A DNA stretch of 64,000 nucleotides from Massospora cicadina (taxonomy: Eukaryota > Entomophthoromycota > Entomophthoromycetes > Entomophthorales > Entomophthoraceae). Positions 46,140 through 56,625 of this stretch are shown here, in pieces. Location: positions 185,113 through 249,112 of the forward strand of contig JAKSZP010006627.1 in NCBI GenBank assembly GCA_022478985.1. The letters run 5' to 3'. Position numbers and translations under genes: made by a program. Below the pieces are notes generated by a model. It was not told where the DNA came from. It ran no database searches and worked only from the letters and a program-made list of their open reading frames with translations. Positions within the stretch are counted from its first letter, which is position 1; every line of letters begins with the position of its first letter.

Positions 46140-46440
46140 AAAAATTGTGGGATCCCAATCTGTTCTAAAGAAGCTGTCATAATTCAGCTGGGAATGCAAC
46201 AAATTGTGGAGACTGGACTGACCTTGGAGATCCCAGAGCAGTTATATTCAGAAATCGAAGCTCCTTGGCAACAATCAAGGATTGAACTTTGGGTAGCCCC
46301 AGGAATTTTAATCCCTGGTCATGAGGAGATTCAGGTCCTTTTAGCCAATCTGGGAAAATATCCAATAAAGGTCAAATGACACCAGGTGTTTGCATTCGCT
46401 CAACTAAAACCAGTATCAGAGATTTGTTACTTCCATGAAT
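46140..46440 (+). pseudogene. dUTPase-like domain of Gy2
   Basis: After the protease the frame reads CGIPICSKEAVIIQLGMQ, then IVETGLTLEIPEQLY, then LWVAPGILIPGHEEIQVLLANLG and IKVK, a TGA, HQVFAFAQLKPV. It matches a dUTPase fold: TGL.LEIP before motif 2, PGIL....EIQVLLAN at motif 3, and VFAFAQL at the strand that is RIAQL in dUTPases. The motif-1 Asp is Pro, as in Gy1 and Gy3. The motif-3 Asp and Tyr are also gone (ILIPGH), unlike in Gy1 and Gy3. Confidence 0.65.
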
Positions 46441-46569
46441 TCAGTGAATTGGACAAATTGGGACTTCCAAAAGAAAATGACGGGAACATCAATATGCTAA
46501 TTGAACGGGATCAATTAGCTGGATTAATGGAAGGCCAGAAAGAAGAAGTTCTGGCCTTATTTGAGAAAT

Positions 46570-47920
46570 ACCTAGTTATTTTTTGCGCAGGATGACCATG
46601 ATCTTGGGTGTGCAAAGGATGTTTTGCACCGAGTCAATACTGGGGATGATGGGCCAATTCTATTGAGGCCTATTTGACAGTCTAGGATGGCAGAGGCAGT
46701 TGTTGCCGAAGAAATTGAGAAACTCTTGGAGCATGGAATGCTCGTACCATTATTCAGCCCATGGGCGAGTCCTATATTAATAGTTAAGAAGAAAGACAGT
46801 TCAAATTGAGTCGTAATAGATTACTGTCAGTTAAATAAAATCATGAAAAAGGACTTGTACCTCCTGCCTGGGATCAATGACACGCTGGATTAGTTAAGAG
46901 GAGCCATGTCTTTCTCCACCAAGGACTTAATCTCTGGATATTGGCAGGTAGATATGCCCCCAGAAGACCAAGAGAAGTGTGCTATTATTACAGCACAGGG
47001 GTTGTATCAGCTGATGAGGATTCCTCAAGGCTTATGCAACGCCCTGCGACATTTTTAGTGGGCTATGGATATGATTTTGTCAGATCTGAAGCTGTCCTAT
47101 GTCCTGGTTTATCTGGACAACATTTATGTATTCAGCCGAATGCTTACTGATCATCTGCAACATCTTGAGGAAGTATTCAAGTGACTGGATTTGGTGAATC
47201 TAAAAATCAAGCCAAGAAAATGACATTTCTTTAAGGATGAATTAGAATACTTAGGATTTTTAATTAACGCTGAGGGAATTAAGCCCCAAGTCCAAAAGAT
47301 AGAAGCAATTAATTGGATGTCAATCCCCAAGAGCATACACAATATTCAAGTTTTCCTCAGAATGGTCAGCTATTATTTCAGATTCATTAAAGATTTTGCA
47401 AAAATAGCCAAGCCGCTTTTCCACCTATTAAAAATATCTGAAGAAGAGATTCATCTAGAGGATGAGGCTCAACTCGCATTTGATGATATAAGGAAATACT
47501 TGATGACAAGTGCAATTTTTAAAATACCTGAATTTTTAGAAGCTGTTCTTTATTCAATTGGATGTGCCACTGATGGCAATAGGAGCCATCCTTATCCAAG
47601 TGGATGACAAGGGGGATGAACACCCCATGGCGTATATCAGCTAAACACTGTCAAAGGCTGAGAGGAACTATATGGTCATGGAGTGAGAATGTCTCATGGT
47701 TATTTATGCCTGCAAGCAGTTTTGAGTCTATATCCATGGAACGCACTTCAAGGTTGTGACTGACCATGACTCTCTCCAATGACTTCATAACCTTAAAGAA
47801 CCAGAAGGGAGATTGACGCGGTGGGCTTTGAAGTTACAGGCCTACAACTTTGAGATAGAGCATTGGGTGGGAGATGAGAATCAGAACGCAGATGGTCTAT
47901 CTAGGTTGCCAACCATTCTT
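46570..47920 (+). pseudogene. RT and RNase H of Gy2
   Basis: RT blocks are LLEHGMLVPLFSPWASPILIVKKKD, DYCQLNKIMKKD, STKDLISGYWQVDM, IPQGLCNA, and the catalytic box VLVYLDNIYVF, with YLDN at 47110-47121 (the second catalytic Asp is Asn). RNase H follows with DGNRSHP-type remnants of TDAS, FKVVTDHDSLQ and IEHWVGDENQNADGLSRLP. Stops are mostly TGA and TAG at positions of Arg, Gln or Trp. Confidence 0.9.
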
Positions 47921-47929
47921 GCTGTGCAT

Positions 47930-49112
47930 GATTGTGCTGATGATCTATTCAAGCGAATGATCTGTGGGGAATTGAAGAAAGAGCCAATCAAAATTCAGAA
48001 GGCGTTAAAGAAGGCAATGGAAAATACCAATCTCGTTAATAACCAATTATTTAAAATAACAAATGAAAAGAGGCTTTTATTTCTGAAACCATCGGAATGC
48101 ACTGATATAATATGGGCCACTTTCAAGCTCATTGGACATGGTGGGTTAAAGAAGACGCTCAAACATCTCCAGCAATACTACTATTGAGAATCACTGGATT
48201 TTGATGTTACCAATTATATTACCTATTGCGTGGAATGTCAGATCCATAAGCCTCATAAGAATGTGACGAATTACTGATTAGTGAAGCCAGGGTTTGCTTG
48301 GCACACAGTTTGAATCGGAGTTATGGGACCACTAAGTGCGAGTACAGGTGTACGTTACATAATAGTAGCGATTGACCACCTTATGAGATGGGTCAAAACC
48401 CAAGCCTTGAGTCAAGCAGATGCCATGAGTACCGCCAAGTTCATCATGGAGCAGGTGTATACTGACATGGGTGTCCCCAAGTGTTTCTGAGTGACAATGG
48501 GACTAATTTTAACTCATTCATAATTCCACGCCTGAATAAACTTATGGAAATTAAGAGGGTGGTGTCTACACCCTATCAGCCTGAAACAAATGGAGTTGTG
48601 GAACAAGTCAATGGGACACTTGCCTCTATGCTAAGGAAGCTGATCTTGGGTAAAGCGTCGTCTTGGGCGTCTTATCTAAGTTTGGTAACTTTTGCATATA
48701 ATATCAGTTTCCATTTGGCAATGGGAAAAATGCCATTCAAATTATTGTACAGTCATAGAGCAGCATTGCCGCCAATTCTCTATTCAGCAGTGGACCCAAC
48801 TCCGGGGATGCGCGCGGATAAATATCTATATTGACTCACAAACTTAGTAGTGGATCTACAATCTCAAGCCTATGATACAACAATCAAGAGAAGGGTTCAG
48901 GCTAAAAAAGCTGATGATAAGAGTCGATCCACTCTTAGGAAATTTACCATTGGAGATCAAGTAGCCTATTGCAATACTCATGGGTTTGGTCACCAAAATA
49001 AGCTAGATGCGTTATGGTCAGGACCATTTGAGGTTATTGCAAAAACAGCGAATGATGCCTATACAATCAAGAATATATCCAATAGTTGTGTGATTAATAT
49101 AGTACACAGCAA
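47930..49112 (+). pseudogene. Integrase of Gy2, interrupted by L5
   Basis: The zinc domain is LIGHGGLKKTLKHL ... TYCVECQIH. In the core, the first catalytic Asp is Gly (IGVMGPL where Gy1 has LDVVGPL), while LSDNGTNF and NGVVEQVNGTL keep the second Asp and the Glu. The C-terminal part is open (48850 on): DQVAYCNTHGFG, KLDALWSGPFEVIAKT, YTIKNIS. The tail NIVHS is cut by L5 and continues at 54412 as KFLKKWY-stop. Confidence 0.9.
49099..49112. repeat. Target site duplication of L5 (left copy)
   Basis: ATAGTACACAGCAA here and AGAGTACACAGCAA at 54398-54411 differ at one base. Joining the flanks restores the integrase tail reading INIVHSKFLKKWY. Confidence 0.88.
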
Positions 49113-49127
49113 CTACTTTTCTCTCTC

Positions 49128-49147
49128 GTTGCAGTCACTTTTGCAAC
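49128..49147 (+). other. 5' UTR hairpin of L5
   Basis: GTTGCA-GTCACTTT-TGCAAC: a 6-bp perfect stem whose loop contains GTCACT. Confidence 0.65.
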
Positions 49148-49204
49148 TTATTCAATTCAAGTCTAATTCTAGTATAATCTCACGGAGGAGATTAGTCTGC
49201 GCCC

Positions 49205-50641
49205 ATGTCAGGGAGCAGTTGGGCAAGCAAGGTAAGAGGAGCAGGTGGAAGGCTCGCGGCCTCCAACGTTCAAAAACGCCCCGGAGAAACTGGCAGAATA
49301 GAAAAAATAAAAAACTGGCGGTCACTATTTCTCCAGAAATCCTCGCTTGGCAAGCGCGATGCAACCAGTACATCAACACGCCACACTCCCAACCACTTTT
49401 GCCGGTGGAATACAGAGTCCATGTGTTTCTGGACATCCAACAAACAGCTCTATGGGAAAATTTTTTTGGAGATGTGCACACTTTTTTCCTGACTGCAGTG
49501 TATGTTGCACCTCGCTCCATGTCATGTGGTTATATGGACCTCAGTTTCAAAAACAAGGAGGCAGCAGATGAAGATGCTGTGGTGCGCGTAGTGATCAACC
49601 TCCCTGAAGGGCAATGGGTCATGAAAACCAAATGCACCAGATGGACAAAATCCAATCAAAATTTCCTCATGATTGACTTTTTGCCTACTACGGTAAAACA
49701 TGCCATTTTGAAGCAGCACCTGAAAGATGGTCTCACTGTATACAGCGAAATACAATCTTTTGAAATGCAACACTTTTATGCTGATGCCACACCTGTGCAC
49801 TGGCAAAGCCATCACAGTTCTGACCCCAACCGAGGAGATTGTAAAGGACCTAATCCAGATCCTGCACTCCACATATATCAATATTGAAGGGCATACCACC
49901 CACCCTTTCTGGGTAACCGTGGACAGCGCGTCCCCCATCTGCACCCACTGTGATGCGTTCGGCCATAAGGCACATGCATGCCCCACCAAGGAGGACATCA
50001 CATTCCAAGAGCACCCCTCAGCGGCCATAGCCAGCGGAGAGGCGCACTATGAACCAACTGCAAGTACCAAAGAGGCTTTCCCGTGGGGAGCACAAGGCTG
50101 TTATCTACTGGTAAAACCTATTTCCCCACTAGAGTGGAAGAAAGCCAAGCAGGCCCACAGGGCCGCGGCCAAGGAAGCGGCTAAAGTCACCACTGCTATC
50201 CCACACTCTCAACGCCAGGAGGACATTAAAACCTTCGCAGCAGAAGCAACTAGGTAATCCCTTAACCAATCAGATTGGGAAGCCCATGCCAAGTGGGCCA
50301 CTCAATCTGAGGATCTGATGGGAGATTCGATTTCACCCAATCGTTGCACCCAAGCTCTGGTTGAAACCAACTTGGGGTCCAACCTACCTGAAATTTTTTT
50401 TGACCCAATCATTGGTATACTGAACTCATCTGCACCACAAAAAATTTGTTTGACGTCAGGTAAACAAAAAGTGAAGGAAAAATCCAATGCGAACCTTTCT
50501 GCTAAAATTAACAAAACTATCAATAGCGTTGCTGCAAACACCCGCGCTGCTGTGAAGGCCCATGGGGATCTAGAGGAGGCTAGTGGGCCCAGGTGCCCAC
50601 CCCTCACACCTAAGGTGCGATGGGGAAAACCTTCACTTTAG
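49205..50641 (+). pseudogene. ORF1 of L5
   Basis: ATG 49205 (MSGSSWASKVRGAGG). After a frameshift near 49300 it continues in a long open frame through NTPHSQPLLPVEYRVHVFLD, an RRM-like region (LSFKNKEAADEDA, VINLPEGQWVMKTKCTRW) and HFYADATPVHW. Another frameshift leads into TGKAITVLTP, the CCHC knuckle CTHCDAFGHKAHAC (49940-49981) and a Lys/Ala-rich helix. The C-terminus (50318-50641) ends at TAG 50639-50641. Full length is about 475 residues. It would form the RNA-binding part of the RNP. Confidence 0.88.
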
Positions 50642-53600
50642 GGACGTTGAATATTGCTGGACTAAAGGCCTCGCCATCCCGGGCTAGGAAACTGAGTTTT
50701 TTACAAAAAAATTTACCTGTGGATATCCTGGCCATCCAGGAGTCCCACTGTCCACAAGGTTCCGAGGATGCTTAGAAAACCATGCTCCTCCCATCCCTAT
50801 CCTTTTGGTCAGAGCACTGTGGGGTGCTAGTTCAGGAAAACAATTTTTTCTAATTTATATTGTCAGAATCCTTCCTCAATGGCTGAGTCCTCATTATCAC
50901 TTTCTCGTGGGCCAACGTGGTGCATGCTATCATCAACATCTATGCCCCAAACAGTGCACGTGAGCGTCAGGAATTTTTCTTTTCTGTCAAATCCCTCCCG
51001 CTACCCCCTGATTCTTTCCTAGTTGGCGACATGAACTGTTGGCTAACCTCACCAATGGACCGGTGGCCTCCCTCACCCCACGCCCCCCATGGTCAAATAG
51101 AACTTCACGTTCTAAAGGCCACCCTAGGGTTAATGGATGTGCTGCTGCAGCAAGCCCACTGCTTAAAAACATGATGCGCCCACCCATCCACAATGGCCAA
51201 TTAAGGTCCATGACCTGCATTGACCTTATCCCTATGCTGGCAAAATTCCAACCCCACATTTCCCACTTCAAAACAACAAAAATTGAATTCTCCAACCACT
51301 GACTGGTCTCGATAACCTACCACCTACCTGTCACAGTGGCTAAGGCCCCACATTGGTGCAAAATCCGCCCTCCCAAACTTGCGTCTCCAGGATTTTCCAC
51401 TTGGGTGGAATCAGCAACTTTGGCAAAAGAGTTTGTTACACCATTTTGCACGGACCCTGTCTCTACATGGTCAACCTTCAAAGAGGATACAATCTGTCAC
51501 TCTCGCCACCTCTCCTATAAGCGCTCTTGAGCCACATTGGCCGTCATTTCGCGCGCTCTGGCAGAGTTGGCACACCTGGAGTCCAACATCCCAGCTACAG
51601 GCTACAGCCCTGCATGGGGCCAGAAGTGGGCGGAAGCAGCCGCCCACCTTAACGCGCTCAAAAGGCAACACAAACATCGAGTTTGTGTTCAGTACAAGGC
51701 CAAATGCATTACAGAGGGCGACAAGTGCACTGCATATATTTTTAAAAAATTTCACACCACGCCAGAGCGTGGCCTGCACACAGGTGTGAAGATCGGATGA
51801 TTTCATTGTGGATATGCCAGCTGAAGTGGCAATCAAAATACAAAAGTATTACTACGAGTTATACCAATCTGATCCAATTCAGCTGGCTGAAGTGGCGGAT
51901 TTTTTTGATGAACCCACATCTGCACAATTTCCCGATATGCAGAAATAATGAATTTGATTACTCCAAATGAACTCTGGACAGCCATCCGCGGTGCACCAAA
52001 TAGGAGATGCACAGGCCCAGATGCCATTCCATATGAATTCTATAAAAAGTACTTCAAATATATATCCCCACTGCTGCTTGCCTCACTTAACCAGAGCCTT
52101 CTGGAAACGCGCCTCCTACCAGGAGGACAAGAAGCCTTCACCATCACACTCTTCAAGAAAGGGGACAAGCTAGACTTAGCCAACTGGCGCCCCATTTCTT
52201 CAACTAAAATGGATACAAAAATTTTAACTAAAATCACGGCTAACCATTTAGGGATTGTAGCATCTGCCACCATCTCCCCAGAACAATTCGGTTTCATACC
52301 CAGAAGGTCTATTTGGGACAATGTGCACTCTGTGGCTAACGCATGCCAGTCCACAGCCTCTGGGGCACTTGTATCTTGGACCAACAGAAGGCCTATGATA
52401 GAGTAAACTGGGAATACCTCAGGGCCTGCCTCCATCAATTCCGCTTACCCCTCACTTCATTAACTGGGTTATGCTGCTCACGGAATCTGCAACAATGGCA
52501 GTGCGTGGCCCTGGCTTCCTAACGGAAGTGGTCCACCCTCAAAGGGGCTTACGACAAGGGGACCCCCTTAGCCCACTCTTATACAACTTCAGCCTTGACC
52601 CACTACTTTGAAATGTGAATGCCCAACTCACTGGGGTCCATGTGCCAGGCCAAGCCCCAGTCAAGATGATGGCGTTTGCAGATGACTGTGTGGTTGGGGT
52701 GTCTACTAATAAAAATGCACGTGCACTTGAAGCTCTCATCCAGGAGTATTCCCGGGTAAGTAATGCTGCATTGAATGCTTCCAAACTGAAATAATCCTCC
52801 TTGGTTGGTATCAAACCTGCTGGGCCCCAACAACCAGTGCCCAGCCTGGCCCATCTGCTCGCACACGTGCTCGCCCTCCCAGCTCACCCCACACCGCCCC
52901 ACACCGCCCCACTAGTGCATTCCTTCATGCCACGCCCTACCATAGGGCCTGTCCGCCATCTGGGCGTGTGAGTGGAGGCAGGCGGGTATGCATCAGCAGT
53001 AATGGAAAGTCATATTCTAGACAACGTGACGAAGTGCATCGCCTCCCTGAGAGCCCACCCTACTTCCCTTACTGGCAGGGTTGTTTTAGCCAACTCTATG
53101 CTCCTCTCCAAAGTCTGGTTTGGAGCCCACGCCATCCCCTTCTCCTCAAGCTTTTTCAAATCCTTGTATGCCCTTCTGCAAGGATGGCTTTGGTCAGGCC
53201 ACCCACCACCAGTACGGCTAGAGGTCATGTTTGGCCCTCATCATCATGGTGGCATGAGCCTGCTTGACTTCAAAGCTCATGCTGCCAAGATCCTGGGCAC
53301 CTGGATTGTGGCTGTCACTGCCCCTACGCTTCCCTCCCAACACCAGTCCTGCGTGGCCTGCTCCAACTTCTCCCACGCCTTGGGCCTTAATAATCCATCA
53401 AACCCTCACTCCTTGATGAAATATCTGGCTTCACACCCATTGACCACAGGTCCTCACGGGACTAAAACCCACTACAAACGAATCCTCCTCTCCATGCGGA
53501 GTGCTGAGTGGAGAATTCGTACTAGTGGACACACAGCCAAGAGAGGCCGCCCCTCTCCTCAGTTCACACAAGAGGTACAGGGGCTACCCATCTAAGATGG

Positions 53601-54141
53601 CGTGATCCCCACACGACCCCATGTCCTATCCAGGGTGGACTACTTGGACATGATGGACATCCCTTATTCCACTGAGACTCAGAAGACTATTTGGAAATAT
53701 GCACACCATCCTAAGTTGCAGCCTCAAATATGTTCCCATGTGTGGCGCTGCCTGAGGCAGGTATACCATACGGCTGAGCACTCTAACACTTTACACTCAT
53801 CCTGCATAGTGTGTGGCCAGTATGGAACGCTGTTTCACCGCATGGAGAAGTGTCCTACCTCTAGAGTGATATGGCGCGAAGTTCAACGTCTGCTTGGCCA
53901 GGATCAAACACATCCCTTCAGTCTGTCAAGAGATATGTTTGCTTTATCAATGGCTTCCCCCCTTCCACCCTCCCTCCGAGCTCTGGTGGTTGCAATCGCC
54001 ATGTGGACTATCCACACGATTGTCTTGGATGCCATCGCATGCTCCACCCCCACCCTCCCAGAAGCTGTCCACAGATTCCAGTCTCATTTGGTGGACCACT
54101 TTCAGGAGTGGATGTTTGGATACCTCCCACCGCGTCGCTGA
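50620..54141 (+). pseudogene. ORF2 of L5: endonuclease, RT, zinc finger
   Basis: Starts with ATG 50620, inside the end of ORF1 (22-nt overlap, different frame): MGKTFTLGTLNIAGLKA. The endonuclease has QESHCP, INIYAPNSARER, VGDMNCW, CIDLIP and EFSNH (SDH has lost its Asp). RT has FKKGDKLDLANWRPIS, LDQQKAYDRVNW split by a frameshift, GLRQGDPLSPLLYNF and AFADD (52672-52686). 52972-53595 and 53602-54141 carry the thumb and the finger CIVCGQYGTLF-H-RMEKC (53803-53853). The end reads YLPPRR-stop at 54141. No RNase H domain was seen. Confidence 0.88.
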
Positions 54142-54435
54142 AAGCTGGTCTCCTCCTGGTTCCCAGTCTGGTTCATCAAATCAGATATCTTCCTCCACAC
54201 GTGCTCAATAGTGGCTACGGTCTCTTCATACATTCCCTCCCCCTCCCCATAGTGGCGTTTCCGCTGGCAACAAGAGATAGCAGCGCTTCTCTGGGGTGCC
54301 TTCCCTGTTACTAAGTTTTGTTTATTTTGGGTCAAATTTGGAAGTGTCCATCCCCTGGTCAGCCTTCCTCACAATAAATTTAAATTTAATTTTAAATAGA
54401 GTACACAGCAAATTTCTAAAAAAATGGTATTAAAC

Positions 54436-54820
54436 CTATCTATATATATATGAAAATAAAACCTTTAAAAATTTAAAAATAATGAAAAAATGGATAAAAA
54501 AGAAAAAAGAAAAAAGAAAAACATAGTTAAATAAATATTAATAATAAAAAAGAGAAGTTATTTTGAATTAATTTTATTTTTAGCCTCAGGTTGCAAATTA
54601 TGAGCTCCTCTTTGACACCTCTGGGGGGAGGGAGGTTGAACAACGATGTTGTGGAAGAGGTCGCCAAAGTTGATCTGAGATTGAATTCTTGCAGGGGAAA
54701 GAGCTAGCCAAAACCAAGTTCTTTGAACTCAGGATTAATTCTGCAAATATGCAATGAAGGGAAGAGTAATGGGGACGTCCAGTTCAGCAAGTCAGGAAAC
54801 CCCGAATTGGGGCAGAAAAC
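54436..54820. other. A-rich stretch and antisense 3' flank in Gy2
   Basis: After the integrase stop at about 54434 there is a purine-rich, low-complexity stretch (AAAAAAGAAAAAAG units, 54480-54560). Then, on the minus strand, come stop-interrupted frames (QINFGDLFHNIVVQ) that look like the decayed C-terminal end of the antisense ORF. Confidence 0.45.
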
Positions 54821-54821
54821 A

Positions 54822-55756
54822 TCAATGCAGGGATATGCAATCTGCAAACAAGTCCATGTAATCTTGATATGTCACAGGTGCCGGAAGCTGTGTCCGGAGT
54901 GCTTGATGATGGGCTTCATCAAGAACACTTGGCATATGAGAGAACAACAAACAAGGGAAATGTGCAGGGGGCTGCTGAACCATACCACCAATTATCACCA
55001 TTAAGGGAAGATATTGCAAGATAGTCCCTGTTGTGAAGTAATCATGCAGGCTGCAAATAGCATCTTGGAGGCGGCGGCTGTGGGCCTCCTGGAACTGGAA
55101 GTGAAAGGAAAGGTTAAAATTTGGTGAGGAGGGGAGTGAAGTGGCCCACATGTGAATTACTTGCCCTGCAAATGTGAGTGCAAAGGAAGCAGAATCCCAA
55201 TCAAGAAAACTATCAAGGTCATGAGGCGCAAAGTAGATATTAAGGGCCTCAGTCAATTTACCCCGAAGTTCATGATACAGATGCTCTGAATGCTCGTCGT
55301 TACCAATTGTTAATCCAGTAGATAAGATAGTCATTTTATAAAATTGGCCAATTTGGAAAAGGAATTCAGGAAGAATATCCAGCTCACTCAGGAAAGATTG
55401 ATCTAAGTTGGGAGAAATCGCCTCATTATTCTCAAGAGAAATTACTGGATTTAGCACAATAGGAGCCATATCCAGTAATGCCTTGAAATTGAGCTTGGCA
55501 TCAAGAGAACAAGGGATGAAAGAATGGGAGTTTAATGATGAAACCGCAAACCCTGTCCCTCTTCAGAAATTGGCACTGTGGTGGGAAGAGCTGAAGAGGG
55601 GATTGCCAAATCAAGTTGACTCAGAGGGCTGGATCTAGCTGGTGTGGAAAGAATACCTCTTTGAGTAGTTCATGACATCACCTGAAAATGAGAGGCGTCC
55701 GCTTTGCTCAGAATAGTTAAGATCCATTCATAGAAGGAGTTATTGGATGAAGACAT
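54822..55756 (-). pseudogene. Antisense ORF between integrase and 3' LTR of Gy2
   Basis: An open minus-strand frame of 215 codons at 54822-55469 (DQSFLSELDILPEFLFQIGQ, NDEHSEHLYHELRGKL, FHFQFQEAHSRRLQDA). Upstream it extends, with one frameshift near 55555 and one TGA at an Arg-like position, to ATG 55756 (MSSSNNSFYEWILT), only 35 bp from the 3' LTR. The implied protein is over 310 residues, mostly helical, with no transmembrane segment, so it is not an envelope. I do not recognise the family. It could be a captured gene or an antisense regulator. Confidence 0.55.
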
Positions 55757-55778
55757 TATTTAAGCTGATAATTTGGTC

Positions 55779-55791
55779 AAGCAGGGGGATG
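55779..55791 (+). other. Polypurine tract of Gy2
   Basis: AAGCAGGGGGAT lies directly before the LTR start TGTGGGAAT at 55792. Confidence 0.7.
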
Positions 55792-56620
55792 TGTGGGAAT
55801 TTATATGACCACGTTCTCAGCTTGCAAATTATTTTAAGCTTCAATTAATTTACAATAATTGGTCCATCTATTCAATTTAGTTTATTATTTAAGCTTTGAG
55901 ATGTTGATTGATTATTCTGTCTCATTGGAAATAATCACCAATTAAATGGTTAATTGTAATGCCTATAGGATCATATCTGACAATAATTACAGTTACAATT
56001 TCATTGGGGATTGTTGCTGACAATTTGAAGATGAGTAAATTAACTTGAAATGGCTAATTACTCATGGAGAACCGTCGGGTTTGGTAGCTGACACATGAAT
56101 AGCAATTAAATTACGCTATTCCTCGTGAATATCAGCTGGAGTATTCCACACAATTGAACCAATATCCCTTTTCTGTCAGCTAGGTGTGCCGAGATATACC
56201 TTTTTCAGCTAGGTGTGCTGAGAACCTCGTGGATATTCCTTTTCTGTTGGCTAGGTGTGCCAAAAACCTTGGGGTTACCATGAGTACCCCATATTACATG
56301 TTTTACCTCATTTTTACCATATAATTATTCCCTCTCTCTACTTATAAAACACCTTAGTACTGCAAATACTTTATTGTTTCCAATTGTGAATTGTCTACTT
56401 CAGAGTGAAGTTGTGAAGGAGTCTTCCATCTAAGTGTCAACGCCAGAGTGAGGCTGAAGTCACTTCAAACCTTTTATATTGCCAGAGTAGGGCTCAAGCT
56501 ACTCAATTACCCAAAATTGACTAGGGTAATTGTCTCAATACAATTAGCAAAATCATGTTTATTCTCAGAACCAATAGTTAAGAAAACTTGTGCACCAGTA
56601 TAAACCCCTCGGTTTTTACA
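55792..56620 (+). repeat. 3' LTR of Gy2 (829 bp)
   Basis: Intact TG...CA unit, TGTGGGAATTTATATGACC to GGTTTTTACA, followed by the duplication AAGGG (56621-56625). It contains three related blocks around TCAGCTAGGTGTGC (56179, 56208, 56250), an internal short repeat. Confidence 0.93.
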
Positions 56621-56625
56621 AAGGG

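Larger units (their letters stand above)
49113..54397 (+). mobile_element. LINE L5, full-length sister of L4
   Basis: 5.28 kb, plus strand: 5' UTR with hairpin (49128-49147), ORF1 (49205-50641), overlapping ORF2 (50620-54141), and a 3' UTR ending GTCCATCCCCTGGTCAGCC..CC and ACAATAAATTTAAATTT. It is flanked by a 14-bp duplication in the Gy2 integrase. It is alignable with L4 throughout. Scattered frameshifts and stops (one in the endonuclease, one in RT) make it inactive. Confidence 0.93.
29617..56620 (+). mobile_element. Ty3/gypsy element Gy2, inserted in L3 and itself invaded
   Basis: LTRs TGTGGGAAT...TTTTTACA bound an internal region with PBS, gag, protease, dUTPase-like domain, RT, RNase H and integrase, all on +. 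The 5' LTR is split by Gy1 (29617-30168 plus 43296-43574, 831 bp together). The 3' LTR is whole (55792-56620, 829 bp). L5 interrupts the integrase tail. Between integrase and 3' LTR lie about 1.35 kb holding an antisense ORF. Catalytic residues are lost in protease, RT and integrase. Confidence 0.93.

Noticed and set aside
54822..55756. Envelope gene of Gy2
   Set aside because: It is on the opposite strand and shows no signal peptide, transmembrane segment or furin-like site.
56179..56270. Repeated TCAGCTAGGTGTGC blocks in the Gy2 LTR as a separate minisatellite
   Set aside because: They are present in both LTRs of Gy2 (30010-30090 as well), so they are an internal feature of the LTR.
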